35,162 nucleotides of DNA, taken from positions 1 through 35,162 of the forward strand of contig NZ_BAGH01000393.1 in the NCBI RefSeq assembly GCF_000308715.1, given 5' to 3'. This document shows, one piece after another, positions 8,216 to 15,627 of this stretch. Position 1 is the stretch's first letter. Each line of letters starts with the position of its first letter. The notes under the pieces are model-generated. The model was given only the letters and a program-made list of their open reading frames with translations, ran no database searches and was not told the origin of the DNA. A program made the position numbers and the translations under genes. Source of the stretch: Nocardia tenerifensis NBRC 101015. GTDB taxonomy: Bacteria; Actinomycetota; Actinomycetes; Mycobacteriales; Mycobacteriaceae.

Positions 8216-9159
8216 CAGAGCGCACCTCCCATCGCCTGATCAAAGCCTTCGCCGTGGTACTGAACAGCACCACCGGTCATCCGCATGAACGCCTCTTCCA
8301 GCGAAGCCCGTTGCGGCGCAAGCTCGAACAGCGTGATCTCGTTCGCGCCGGCCAGCTTGCCGACCGCGTCGCTCGACACGCCCGCCACGACGAGTGCCGG
8401 GCCGTCTTGACCGGTGCCGTCCTCGCGGACCGTCATGCCGTTCGAGGTGAGCACGCTGCGCAGCTGGTCGAGCTGCGGGCTGCGCACGCGCACCGACTGC
8501 TCGGAGGCGCGTTCGATGAACTCCTGGGTGGTGGTGTCGGAGATGAGCTGGCCCCGGCCGATCACCACGAGGTGCTCGGCGGTCTGCGCCATCTCGGAGA
8601 GCAGGTGGCTGGAGACCAGCACGGTGCGGCCCTCGGCGGCCAGGCGCTGCATGAACCGGCGGATCCACAGGATGCCCTCCGGGTCGAGGCCGTTGACCGG
8701 CTCGTCGAACAGCAGCACCTGCGGGTCGCCGAGCAGCGCGCCGGCCAGGCCGAGCCGCTGGGACATACCGAGCGAGAAGCCACCCGCGCTCTTGCCCGCC
8801 ACCTCGGACAGGCCGACCAGCCGCAGCACCTCCTCCACCCGGGACTTGGGGATGTCGTTGGAGGCGGCCATCCACTCGAGATGCGCGCGCGCCGAACGGT
8901 TCGGATGCACCCACTTCGCGTCCAGGAGCGCGCCGACGGTGCGCAGCGGATGGTCCAGTTCACGGTATGGCTTGCCCTGGATGAGCGCGGTGCCCGCGGT
9001 CGGCTTGTCCAACCCCAGGATCATGCGCATCGTCGTCGACTTACCGGCTCCGTTCGGGCCCAGGAACCCCGTCACCTGTCCGGGTCGAACGGTGAAGGAT
9101 AGATCCTGAACCGCGACGGTCTGCCCGTAGTGCTTGGTCAGCCCTTGCAGCTCGATCAT
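8215..9159 (-). CDS. ABC transporter ATP-binding protein
   Basis: 314-residue ATPase that drives the permease downstream. Walker A is GPNGAGKST at residues 34-42. The signature region GFSLGMSQRLGLAGALL is a variant of LSGGQ, as in the drug/lantibiotic-exporter-like ABC-2 group. Walker B is VLLFDEPVNGLDPEG. The C-terminal 90 residues form the extra domain common in these exporters. I place the start at the ATG at 9159, where the family's N-terminus (IELQGLTKHYG) begins. No good Shine-Dalgarno precedes it, and ATG at 9171 or an upstream extension cannot be excluded. A perfect palindrome at 9218-9233 suggests regulation. Confidence 0.9.
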   Translation of the reverse strand: MIELQGLTKHYGQTVAVQDLSFTVRPGQVTGFLGPNGAGKSTTMRMILGLDKPTAGTALIQGKPYRELDHPLRTVGALLDAKWVHPNRSARAHLEWMAASNDIPKSRVEEVLRLVGLSEVAGKSAGGFSLGMSQRLGLAGALLGDPQVLLFDEPVNGLDPEGILWIRRFMQRLAAEGRTVLVSSHLLSEMAQTAEHLVVIGRGQLISDTTTQEFIERASEQSVRVRSPQLDQLRSVLTSNGMTVREDGTGQDGPALVVAGVSSDAVGKLAGANEITLFELAPQRASLEEAFMRMTGGAVQYHGEGFDQAMGGAL

Positions 9160-9217
9160 GATGACCAGCATTCCCGAAAACGCCGCGGCGCGCGTCACTA
9201 CTTGGTGTCGTGTTCGA

Positions 9218-9233
9218 TCATCCTCGAGGATGA
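9218..9233. promoter_or_regulatory. Perfect 16-bp palindrome, candidate operator of the ABC transporter
   Basis: TCATCCTC/GAGGATGA is a perfect palindrome 58 bases upstream of the ATPase start, in the 146-base gap before the end of thiG. The size and position suit a dimeric repressor. No regulator gene is adjacent. Nothing else is apparent in the gap. Confidence 0.45.
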
Positions 9234-9305
9234 CGGTGACCCTGACCACCCCGCAGAGCCACCCCGACAATCCCCTGAGCGGGCGTTATCCGACAGACGA
9301 CCTGG

Positions 9306-10070
9306 TCAGAGCGCGGGCGAGGACGCCTGTGCCCAGAACCGCTTCGGAATGCGGCCCGCCTGACGCGCCAGATAGCCCGCCCGCACGGCGGCGGCCATCG
9401 CCTCGGCCATCAACTCCGGTTGACGGGCCCGGGTCACCGCGGTGGCCAGCAGCACGGCCGAGCAGCCGAGCTCCATGGCGAGCGCGGCGTCGCTGGCGGT
9501 GCCGATGCCCGCGTCGAGAATGACCGGGACCTTCGCCTCGGCGACGATCATCTCGATGTTGTGCGGGTTGCCGATGCCGAGGCCGGTGCCGATCGGGGAG
9601 CCGAGCGGCATCACCGCGACGCAGCCCGCGTCCTCGAGCCTGCGCGCGAGGATCGGGTCGTCGGTGGTGTAGGGCAGCACCACGAAGCCGTCGTCGACGA
9701 GTTGCTCAGCGGCGGTGACCAACTCGATCGGATCGGGCAGCAGCGTGCGTTCGTCGGCGACGACCTCGAGCTTGACCCAGTTGGTGTCGAGCGCCTCGCG
9801 GGCCAGCTGCGCGGTGAGCACGGCCTCGGCCGCGGTGCGACAGCCCGCGGTGTTGGGCAGCGGCGCGATGTTCAAGCGCTTCAACAGATCCAGCACGCCG
9901 GTGCCGCCCGCCGCGTCGATCCGGCGCATGGCGACGGTGGTGAGCTCGGTGCCCGAGGCGACGAGCGCCTCCTCGAGCACGGCGAGGTTGTCCGCCCCGC
10001 CGGTGCCCATGATCAGCCGGGAGCCGAACTCGCGGTCCGCGATGCGCAGCGGCGAATACCCCTCAGCCAC
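9306..10070 (-). CDS. thiG: Thiazole synthase ThiG
   Basis: 254 residues, the TIM-barrel thiazole synthase that condenses 1-deoxy-xylulose 5-phosphate, dehydroglycine and ThiS thiocarboxylate into the thiazole phosphate of thiamine. Diagnostic stretches are RLIMGTGGADNLAVLEEAL, NTAGCRTAAEAVLTAQLARE, VKLEVVADERTLLPDP (with the imine-forming Lys), MPLGSPIGTGLGIGNPHNI and ILDAGIGTASDAALAMELG. The length is normal for the family. It begins with GTG at 10070, overlapping the last eight bases of thiS, so the three thiamine genes form one coupled operon. No clear terminator follows. Confidence 0.96.
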   Translation of the reverse strand: MAEGYSPLRIADREFGSRLIMGTGGADNLAVLEEALVASGTELTTVAMRRIDAAGGTGVLDLLKRLNIAPLPNTAGCRTAAEAVLTAQLAREALDTNWVKLEVVADERTLLPDPIELVTAAEQLVDDGFVVLPYTTDDPILARRLEDAGCVAVMPLGSPIGTGLGIGNPHNIEMIVAEAKVPVILDAGIGTASDAALAMELGCSAVLLATAVTRARQPELMAEAMAAAVRAGYLARQAGRIPKRFWAQASSPAL

Positions 10071-10281
10071 CCTGGACCGCCGTCAAGACCTCGATCTGCC
10101 AGCCGCGGCCGACCGGCTCGTCCCAGCGGGACTTGGGGAACACCGCGCCGTCCACCGCCAGCGCGATGCCCTGCGTCGGCAGCTCGAGGCGGCCGAGCAG
10201 CTCCCGGACGCTGAGGGTCTCGGCGAACTCGTGATCGGTGCCGTTCACGGTGACGCCGATGGGTACGGATGTCGAAGTCAT
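10063..10281 (-). CDS. thiS: Sulfur carrier protein ThiS
   Basis: 72-residue ubiquitin-fold sulfur carrier. It ends in the required Gly-Gly (TAVQGG), where the C-terminal thiocarboxylate forms and donates sulfur to ThiG. The fold is supported by VTVNGTDHEFAETLSVRELL and IALAVDGAVFPKSRWDE. The ATG at 10281 overlaps the thiO stop by four bases. It has a strong AGGAGG embedded in the end of thiO, so it may be translated more heavily than its neighbours. No thiF is visible in the window; the adenylylation step must be supplied elsewhere. Confidence 0.95.
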   Translation of the reverse strand: MTSTSVPIGVTVNGTDHEFAETLSVRELLGRLELPTQGIALAVDGAVFPKSRWDEPVGRGWQIEVLTAVQGG

Positions 10282-11375
10282 CGAACTCCTCCTGCGGATG
10301 ACCTGGGCGACGACGGGTGCGTCGTCGAGAAACGTTGCGGGTCAGCGGGTTTCGCCTCGGGCAACGGGGCCCCGGCGAGCTGGGCGAGCGCCGCGTCCAC
10401 GGTGAGCGGCATGGTCAGCATGCCATTGCGGCCGTTGCCGGTGGCCGCGACGACGCGGTCGTCGAGCCTGCCGAGCAGCGGCAGGTTGTCCGGGGTGCCG
10501 GGGCGTGAGCCCGCGCTCGCCTCGGCCAGCTCGTACTCGCCGATGCCGGGGAACACGGCCTCGGCGTCGGCGATCAGGTCACGGACACCGGCGACGGTCA
10601 CCGCGGTGTCGAAACCCGCCTCGTATTGCGTTGCGCCGACCACGATTCCGTCGGCACGGGGGACCAGGTAGAGCGCCCGGCCGTGCACCCGGGCGCGGAC
10701 CACGCGGACCGGTGCGGGCGCGACACCGGGTCGGCGGCGCAGGCGCAGGATCTCGCCCTTGATCGGGCGGACCGGCAACTCCGGCCACAGCCGCGCCGAG
10801 GACGCGCCCGCGGCTAGCACGATCTGATCCTCCGAGAGCGCGTCGAGCGCGTCGACGGACTCGGCGCGGATCCGCACGCCGGCCGCCGTCGCCGCCTTGC
10901 GCAGCGCGCCGACCAGCCGTCGGTTGTCGATCGCGGGCTCGGCCGGGGCGTACAGCCCCGCCCGCACCGTGCGGGCCAGGCTCGGCTCCAGCGCGCGGAC
11001 GCCCGCGCGATCGAGCACGCGCAGCTCGTGGCCGTGGCCGCCGACCCACTCGGCGACCGTGCGCAGGTCGGCCGCGTCGGCGGCGTCGAGCGCGACGGTC
11101 AGCGTCGCGTCGGCGACGAAGACCGAGACGCCCGTGGCGGCCTCGACGCGGGCGGCGAACTCGGGCCAGCGGGCCAGCGCCGCGGCGCCGAACTCGAGGA
11201 CGCGGTCCTCCCCCGGCCAGCCCTCCGACAGCGGGGCGAGCATGCCGCCCGCCACCCACGAGGCGCCCGAGCCGACGGCGGGGTCGTACAGGGTGACCGA
11301 CCAACCCGACTCGGCGGCCCGCCAGGCCACGCCGAGCCCGATGACGCCGCCACCGACGACGGCCAGCGTCCGCAT
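10278..11375 (-). CDS. thiO: Glycine oxidase ThiO
   Basis: 365-residue FAD-dependent glycine oxidase that makes the iminoacetate (dehydroglycine) used by ThiG. The N-terminal dinucleotide fold reads VVGGGVIGLGVAWRAAESGW (residues 6-25). Substrate and flavin regions follow: SGASWVAGGMLAPLSEGWPG, RPIKGEILRLRR and YLVPRADGIVVGATQYEAGF, and near the end TGNGRNGMLTMPLT. Its genes-in-order with thiS and thiG match the oxygen-dependent thiazole route of actinobacteria. CAGGTGG about seven bases upstream of the ATG is the likely ribosome-binding site. I could not find the conserved elements of a TPP riboswitch in the leader. Confidence 0.95.
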   Translation of the reverse strand: MRTLAVVGGGVIGLGVAWRAAESGWSVTLYDPAVGSGASWVAGGMLAPLSEGWPGEDRVLEFGAAALARWPEFAARVEAATGVSVFVADATLTVALDAADAADLRTVAEWVGGHGHELRVLDRAGVRALEPSLARTVRAGLYAPAEPAIDNRRLVGALRKAATAAGVRIRAESVDALDALSEDQIVLAAGASSARLWPELPVRPIKGEILRLRRRPGVAPAPVRVVRARVHGRALYLVPRADGIVVGATQYEAGFDTAVTVAGVRDLIADAEAVFPGIGEYELAEASAGSRPGTPDNLPLLGRLDDRVVAATGNGRNGMLTMPLTVDAALAQLAGAPLPEAKPADPQRFSTTHPSSPRSSAGGVR

Positions 11376-11496
11376 TACGTATCCACCTGCCTCTGTCTCC
11401 GATGGGCGGCGTGCGCGAGCGCGCCCTCGTGGTCACCCGGCCGGCGGGCCGGTCGCGCACTTCTCGTGGTCGACGCCCGGCGTCGCTTTCGCGGTG

Positions 11497-11584
11497 CCAC
11501 TGCGCGCCCGGCGCGGTGACACCGCGCGACCGCCGGAGTAACGCCGCGCGACCGCCGCGGTAATCCCTGCACGACCGCCGAGCC
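11497..11584. repeat. 22-bp tandem repeats between thiO and thiE
   Basis: Three 22-bp units begin at 11519, 11541 and 11563, sharing the core CGCGCGACCGCCG (CTGCACGACCGCCG in the third). A weaker unit of about 15/22 matches begins at 11497. They sit in the divergent thiO/thiE intergenic region (11376-11642). Their function is unknown; slippage duplication or tandem binding sites are both possible. Confidence 0.6.
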
Positions 11585-11629
11585 GGCCCGGCGTTCGTGC
11601 CGCCGTTCGCTTCCCCACGGTACCGGGGC

Positions 11630-11635
11630 TACGGT
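11630..11635 (+). promoter_or_regulatory. Candidate -10 element for leaderless thiE
   Basis: TACGGT fits the TANNNT -10 consensus and is seven bases before the thiE GTG. Transcription would therefore start on or next to the start codon. There is no Shine-Dalgarno, which agrees. The -35 region is weak. Confidence 0.4.
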
Positions 11636-11642
11636 CGAAGGC

Positions 11643-12341
11643 GTGCAACCCTCCCACCCCGCTCGACCCGCATCGCCCAGGGAGCGCTTGGCGGCCGCTC
11701 GCCTCTATCTGTGTACCGACGCCCGACGCGATCGGGGCGATCTGGCCAAATTCGCCGAGGCGGCCTTCGCGGGCGGGGTCGACATCATCCAGCTCAGGGA
11801 CAAGGGCTCGCCCGGCGAGGCGAAGTTCGGCCCGCTCGAGGCGCGCGCCGAACTCGGCGCCCTCGCGGAGTTGAAGGCGGCGGCGCGCAGGCACGGCGGG
11901 CTGGTCGCGGTGAACGACCGCGCCGACATCGCGCTCGCCGCGGGCGCCGATGTGCTGCACCTAGGCCAGGGTGATTTGCCGCCCTGGTACGCGCGGCGCA
12001 TCCTCGGCCCCGACGTGGTGATCGGACGCTCGACGCACAATCGCGCGCAGGCCGGGCTCGCCGCGATCGACGAACACATCGACTACTTCTGCACCGGCCC
12101 GGTGTACGCGACGCCGACCAAGCCGGGCAGGCAGGCCGCGGGCATCGAACTGGTGCGCTCGACCTCGGACGCGCATCCCACCCGGCCGTGGTTCGCGATC
12201 GGCGGGATCGACGCGGGCAACCTGCCCGACGTGCTCGCGGCGGGCGCCCGCCGCATCGTCGTGGTGCGCGCGATCACCGAGGCCCGCGACCCGGAAGCCG
12301 CCGCCAGGCAACTCAAGGCGGCACTGCTCGCGCACGCCTGA
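11643..12341 (+). CDS. thiE: Thiamine-phosphate synthase ThiE
   Basis: 232 residues, a TIM barrel that joins hydroxymethylpyrimidine diphosphate to thiazole phosphate. Family motifs occur in order: LYLCTDAR, VDIIQLRDKG, LVAVNDRADIALAAGADVLH, HLGQGDLPP, IGRSTHN, YFCTGPVYATPTKPGR and WFAIGGIDAGNL. The length is normal. The GTG start at 11643 has no Shine-Dalgarno and probably lies at the 5' end of a leaderless transcript. It is transcribed away from thiO-thiS-thiG, the same arrangement as in Mycobacterium tuberculosis. The end converges with the Nudix gene 30 bases later. Confidence 0.96.
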   Translation: MQPSHPARPASPRERLAAARLYLCTDARRDRGDLAKFAEAAFAGGVDIIQLRDKGSPGEAKFGPLEARAELGALAELKAAARRHGGLVAVNDRADIALAAGADVLHLGQGDLPPWYARRILGPDVVIGRSTHNRAQAGLAAIDEHIDYFCTGPVYATPTKPGRQAAGIELVRSTSDAHPTRPWFAIGGIDAGNLPDVLAAGARRIVVVRAITEARDPEAAARQLKAALLAHA

Positions 12342-12371
12342 CCCATGTCGCGGCGCGGGATCATGCCTCGG

Positions 12372-13055
12372 TCAGGACAGGACCTGACCACGGGTCAGCG
12401 AGACGACGGCCACTGTGCTCGCCGAGGCCGGATCCGAGGTGTCGGCCGGGTCCGCATCGATGATCTTCGCGTAGCCGCCGGGACCGTCGGGCCGGGTGTG
12501 CAGCCAATAAAAACCCTGATCGGCGAGGTCGACGGTGCGCGGCAGCGCGGCGGCGACGGCCTGGTCTCGTGCGAGACCGTCGAGGCAGACGCGGACGGGC
12601 GCGGCGCGCAGCTCGGGCCACGAGACGGCGAATCCGGGGTGCAGCAGCCGGGCGTCGACCTCGGCCTCCGGCACCCAGGCGAGTTCGGAACTCTCCCGGT
12701 TGCGGCTGGTCGGCAGCGCGTGCACGGCGTCGGCGATCACGGTGGTGTAGGTCCAGCCGCTCGGCGCGGTGGCGGTCACCCGCTCGCCGCGCACCCGGAC
12801 GTCGGCCGGGTCGATCCCCGCCTCCTCCCAGGCCTCACGCACGGCCGCGTGCACCGGGGTCTCGTGGCTGTCGCGCGCGCCGCCGGGCAGACCCCAGGTG
12901 CCGCCCTGATGACTCCACGGCGCGCGATGCTGCATGAGCACGGCCGACCCGCCGTCGGGAAGCGGGGCGCGCAGCAGCAGTCCGGCGGCGCCGAATCGAC
13001 CCCAACGTCGCAGGCCACCAGGGTCGCGCGACCACCCGTCGCCGTCACCACGCAT
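12372..13055 (-). CDS. Nudix hydrolase, MutT3-like
   Basis: 227 residues. A complete Nudix box lies at residues 59-81: G59, E65, R73-E74, E77-E78, G80. It follows HQGGTWGLPGGARDS, the usual strand-loop before the catalytic helix. The family hydrolyses nucleoside diphosphates linked to another group. Its position between thiE and glnX equals that of mutT3 (Rv0413) in M. tuberculosis, hence the MutT3-like call; the substrate is not shown by sequence. The ATG at 13055 has GAGGAT upstream. The frame is open 37 codons further, but that part is Cys-rich and unlike the family. The end converges with thiE. Confidence 0.88.
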   Translation of the reverse strand: MRGDGDGWSRDPGGLRRWGRFGAAGLLLRAPLPDGGSAVLMQHRAPWSHQGGTWGLPGGARDSHETPVHAAVREAWEEAGIDPADVRVRGERVTATAPSGWTYTTVIADAVHALPTSRNRESSELAWVPEAEVDARLLHPGFAVSWPELRAAPVRVCLDGLARDQAVAAALPRTVDLADQGFYWLHTRPDGPGGYAKIIDADPADTSDPASASTVAVVSLTRGQVLS

Positions 13056-13237
13056 CTCGCACCCATCCTCGTTCCGCCGTCGCGTCGCGATCCACCCGCT
13101 GCCAAGCATGGGTATTTCACACGCCACGGCACAGCTACGACCACAATAAACTCCGCAACAACACACACGGGGTGACCGTTCGTCCGGTCGCTTCGTCGAA
13201 GAAATCCGCGAACGCGGCCCAGACTGGGGAGGTGGAC

Positions 13238-14644
13238 ATGGCTCGGATCGAGCAGGCGACGGCGGTACTGCGGCCGTCGCCCACCGCCGAGCTCACCGCG
13301 CGCGACAGTCCCGGCGCGCTGCGAGACAGCCCCGCCGCGCTGCGGGTCGCGTTCCTGCGGGAGCAGTTCGACCCCGCCCGGCTGCGCCTGTTCGCCGGCT
13401 CCTCGCCGGGACGGCTGATCGCGATCGGACTGCTGCTCATCACCGCCTGCGTCGCCGCGGGCTGGGTCACCGGCACGACCGTCGGCGATCGGCAGCACAC
13501 CCTGAACGTGCTGCTCGACGACACCGAGCCGGACGCGTACTCCGCGCATCGGCTCTACACCTCGCTGTCCATCGCCGACGCCGCGGCGAGCACCGCGTTC
13601 ATCGCGGGCGGGCTGGAGCCGCAGGCGGTGCGCGACCGCTACAGCCAGGCGGTCGGCGAGGCCGCCGCGGAACTGGTGGCCGAGACCGGCCGGGCCTCCG
13701 GCGAGCCCAATGGGGCCGACGACACCGACACCAGGCTGCGCACCGGCATCGCCACCAATCTGCCCGTGTACACCGGCGTGGTGGAGACCGCGCGCGCCAA
13801 CAACCGCAGCGGACACCCCGTCGGCGCGGCCTACCTGAGCGAAGCGTCGAATCAAATGCAGACGACCGTGCTGCCGATGGCCGAGGAGTTGCAGAGCCGG
13901 CGACAAGCCGCGGTGACCGAGGCGCAGCGCAACCACGTCCGGCCGCCGTGGACGGCCATCGTGCTGGTGGTTCTCGCGCTGGTCGCGCTGGTGTGGGCGC
14001 AGTTCGAGCTGGCCAAGCGGTGGCGCCGAGTGCTCAACCCCGGGCTGCTGCTCGCCTCGGCGGCGGTGCTCGTGCTGCTGGGGTGGACCGTGGTCGCGGG
14101 GGCGGTGTCGGCCACCTCGATGATCCACGGGCGGGACGACGGCGCGGTGCCCGCCTCGCGGCTGACCGAGAGCCGCATCCTGGCGCAGCAGGCGCGGTCG
14201 GCGGAGACGTTGAAGCTGGTGAGCCGGGACGCGACCGGCGACTACGACCGGACCTACGACGCGAACATCGCCCGCCTCGCCGATCTGCTCGGCGGCTACC
14301 CGAGTTCCGCGCCCGCCGCCGAGGAGGTGCGCAATGCCATTCCGGCGCTGGGCCGTTGGCGGGTCGCGCATCAGCGGATGAACGACACCCTGGCCCGCGG
14401 CGACTACAACGGCGCGGCGGCGGTGGCGACCGGGCCGGGCGCCGCGGATGTCGCCGCCCAGGTGGAGGCGTTGGACAAGGCACTGGAGCAGGGCATCGAC
14501 ACCACACGGGATACTTTGCGCGACAACATCTCCCGCGCGGCACGCGTGTTGGACTTCATGGGACCCGGCGCGCTGGTGATCGGCATCGTCGCGGCAGGCT
14601 GCGTCGGGCTCGGCCTGTGGCCGCGACTGCGGGAGTATCGATGA
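13238..14644 (+). CDS. glnX: GlnX-like membrane protein, amino-acid-sensing partner of GlnH and PknG
   Basis: 468 residues with four predicted membrane helices, at about 60-80, 238-258, 267-290 and 444-463. A large extracytoplasmic domain lies between the first two and another helical region between the last two. It matches in position and layout the M. tuberculosis protein Rv0412c, named GlnX, reported to relay amino-acid binding by GlnH to the PknG kinase. The ATG at 13238 has GGGGAGG five bases upstream. It overlaps glnH by ATGA, and pknG follows, so signal receiver, relay and kinase are made from one message. The N-terminal 50 residues are cytoplasmic and Ala/Arg-rich. Confidence 0.85.
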   Translation: MARIEQATAVLRPSPTAELTARDSPGALRDSPAALRVAFLREQFDPARLRLFAGSSPGRLIAIGLLLITACVAAGWVTGTTVGDRQHTLNVLLDDTEPDAYSAHRLYTSLSIADAAASTAFIAGGLEPQAVRDRYSQAVGEAAAELVAETGRASGEPNGADDTDTRLRTGIATNLPVYTGVVETARANNRSGHPVGAAYLSEASNQMQTTVLPMAEELQSRRQAAVTEAQRNHVRPPWTAIVLVVLALVALVWAQFELAKRWRRVLNPGLLLASAAVLVLLGWTVVAGAVSATSMIHGRDDGAVPASRLTESRILAQQARSAETLKLVSRDATGDYDRTYDANIARLADLLGGYPSSAPAAEEVRNAIPALGRWRVAHQRMNDTLARGDYNGAAAVATGPGAADVAAQVEALDKALEQGIDTTRDTLRDNISRAARVLDFMGPGALVIGIVAAGCVGLGLWPRLREYR

Positions 14645-15621
14645 GGGCCGCACACGGCGCGCTCGCCGTCGCGCTTGCCGCCGTCGCGCTGGTCGGCGGC
14701 TGTACGAGCGAGGCGCCCGCGCCGCTGCCGACCAGCACCGCCAAGTACACCGACCCGCTGCTGCCCGCGAAAGCCGTTCCCGTGCTGACGGATTCGCCGC
14801 CCCCGCCGACGAACGGCCAGCAGTGCGGCGACCCGACGGCGAGCCTGCGCCCGACGGGCGAGGGCACCGCGGCCCGGGGGCCCGCCATCGACGCGATCCG
14901 GGCCCGCGGCCGCCTGGTGGTCGGGCTGGACGCGGGCAGCAATCTGTTCAGCTTCCGTGACCCGATCTCCGGCGCCATCGTCGGCTTCGACGCCGACATC
15001 GCCAGGGAGATCGCCCGCGACCTGCTCGGCAGCCCGGATCTGATCGAGTACCGCACCCTCGGCTCCGCCGACCGCGAGCAGGCGCTGCAGAACCACGACG
15101 TGGACATCGTCGCCAAGACCATGACGATCACCTGTGAACGGCGGCAGCGGGTCACGTTCTCCACGGTGTACCTGCGCTCCAACCAGCGGGTGCTCGCGAT
15201 GAAGAACTCCGGGATCAACGGCATCGCCGATCTGGCCGGCAAGCGGGTGTGCATCGTGCGCGGCACCACCTCGCTGGAGCGCATCCGCCGTTCCCAGCCG
15301 ACCGCGTCCGTTCTTTCCGTGGCGACCTGGGCCGACTGCCTGGTGGTCATGCAGCAGCGGCAGGTCGACGCGGCGAGCACCGACGACTCCATCCTGATCG
15401 GCCTGGCCGCGCAGGATCCCTACACGGCCGTGGTCGGCGACAGCATCAGCGTCGAGCCCTACGGCATCGGCATCCCCAAGGGCGACGACGACCTGGTGCG
15501 CTTCGTGAACGGCACCCTCGATCGCATCCGCAACGACGGCACCTGGGAGCGCAGCTACCGCCAGTGGTTGACCGTGCTCGGCCCCTCGCCCGGCCCGCCC
15601 GCACCGACGTACGTGGATTGA
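14641..15621 (+). CDS. glnH: GlnH amino-acid-binding lipoprotein
   Basis: 326-residue extracytoplasmic solute-binding protein of the polar amino acid family (SBP_bac_3). A signal peptide ends in the lipobox LVGGC with Cys21 as lipidation site, followed by a Pro/Thr linker. Binding-fold motifs include LVVGLDAGSNLFSFRDP, IVGFDADIAREIARDL, DIVAKTMTITCERRQRV, AGKRVCIVRGTTSLE and ASTDDSILIGLAAQDP. The M. tuberculosis homologue binds aspartate and glutamate and signals through GlnX to PknG instead of feeding an ABC permease. In agreement, no permease gene is near. The ATG overlaps the glnX stop. Confidence 0.92.
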   Translation: MRAAHGALAVALAAVALVGGCTSEAPAPLPTSTAKYTDPLLPAKAVPVLTDSPPPPTNGQQCGDPTASLRPTGEGTAARGPAIDAIRARGRLVVGLDAGSNLFSFRDPISGAIVGFDADIAREIARDLLGSPDLIEYRTLGSADREQALQNHDVDIVAKTMTITCERRQRVTFSTVYLRSNQRVLAMKNSGINGIADLAGKRVCIVRGTTSLERIRRSQPTASVLSVATWADCLVVMQQRQVDAASTDDSILIGLAAQDPYTAVVGDSISVEPYGIGIPKGDDDLVRFVNGTLDRIRNDGTWERSYRQWLTVLGPSPGPPAPTYVD

Positions 15622-15627
15622 CGGCCG

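Noticed and set aside
11376..11520. TPP riboswitch upstream of thiO
   Set aside because: The conserved elements were not found on either strand by eye, so it is not annotated; a covariance search would settle it.
13056..13166. A longer Cys-rich N-terminus for the Nudix protein
   Set aside because: The extra 37 codons lie in the divergent promoter region, have no family similarity, and a suitable ribosome-binding site precedes the ATG at 13055.
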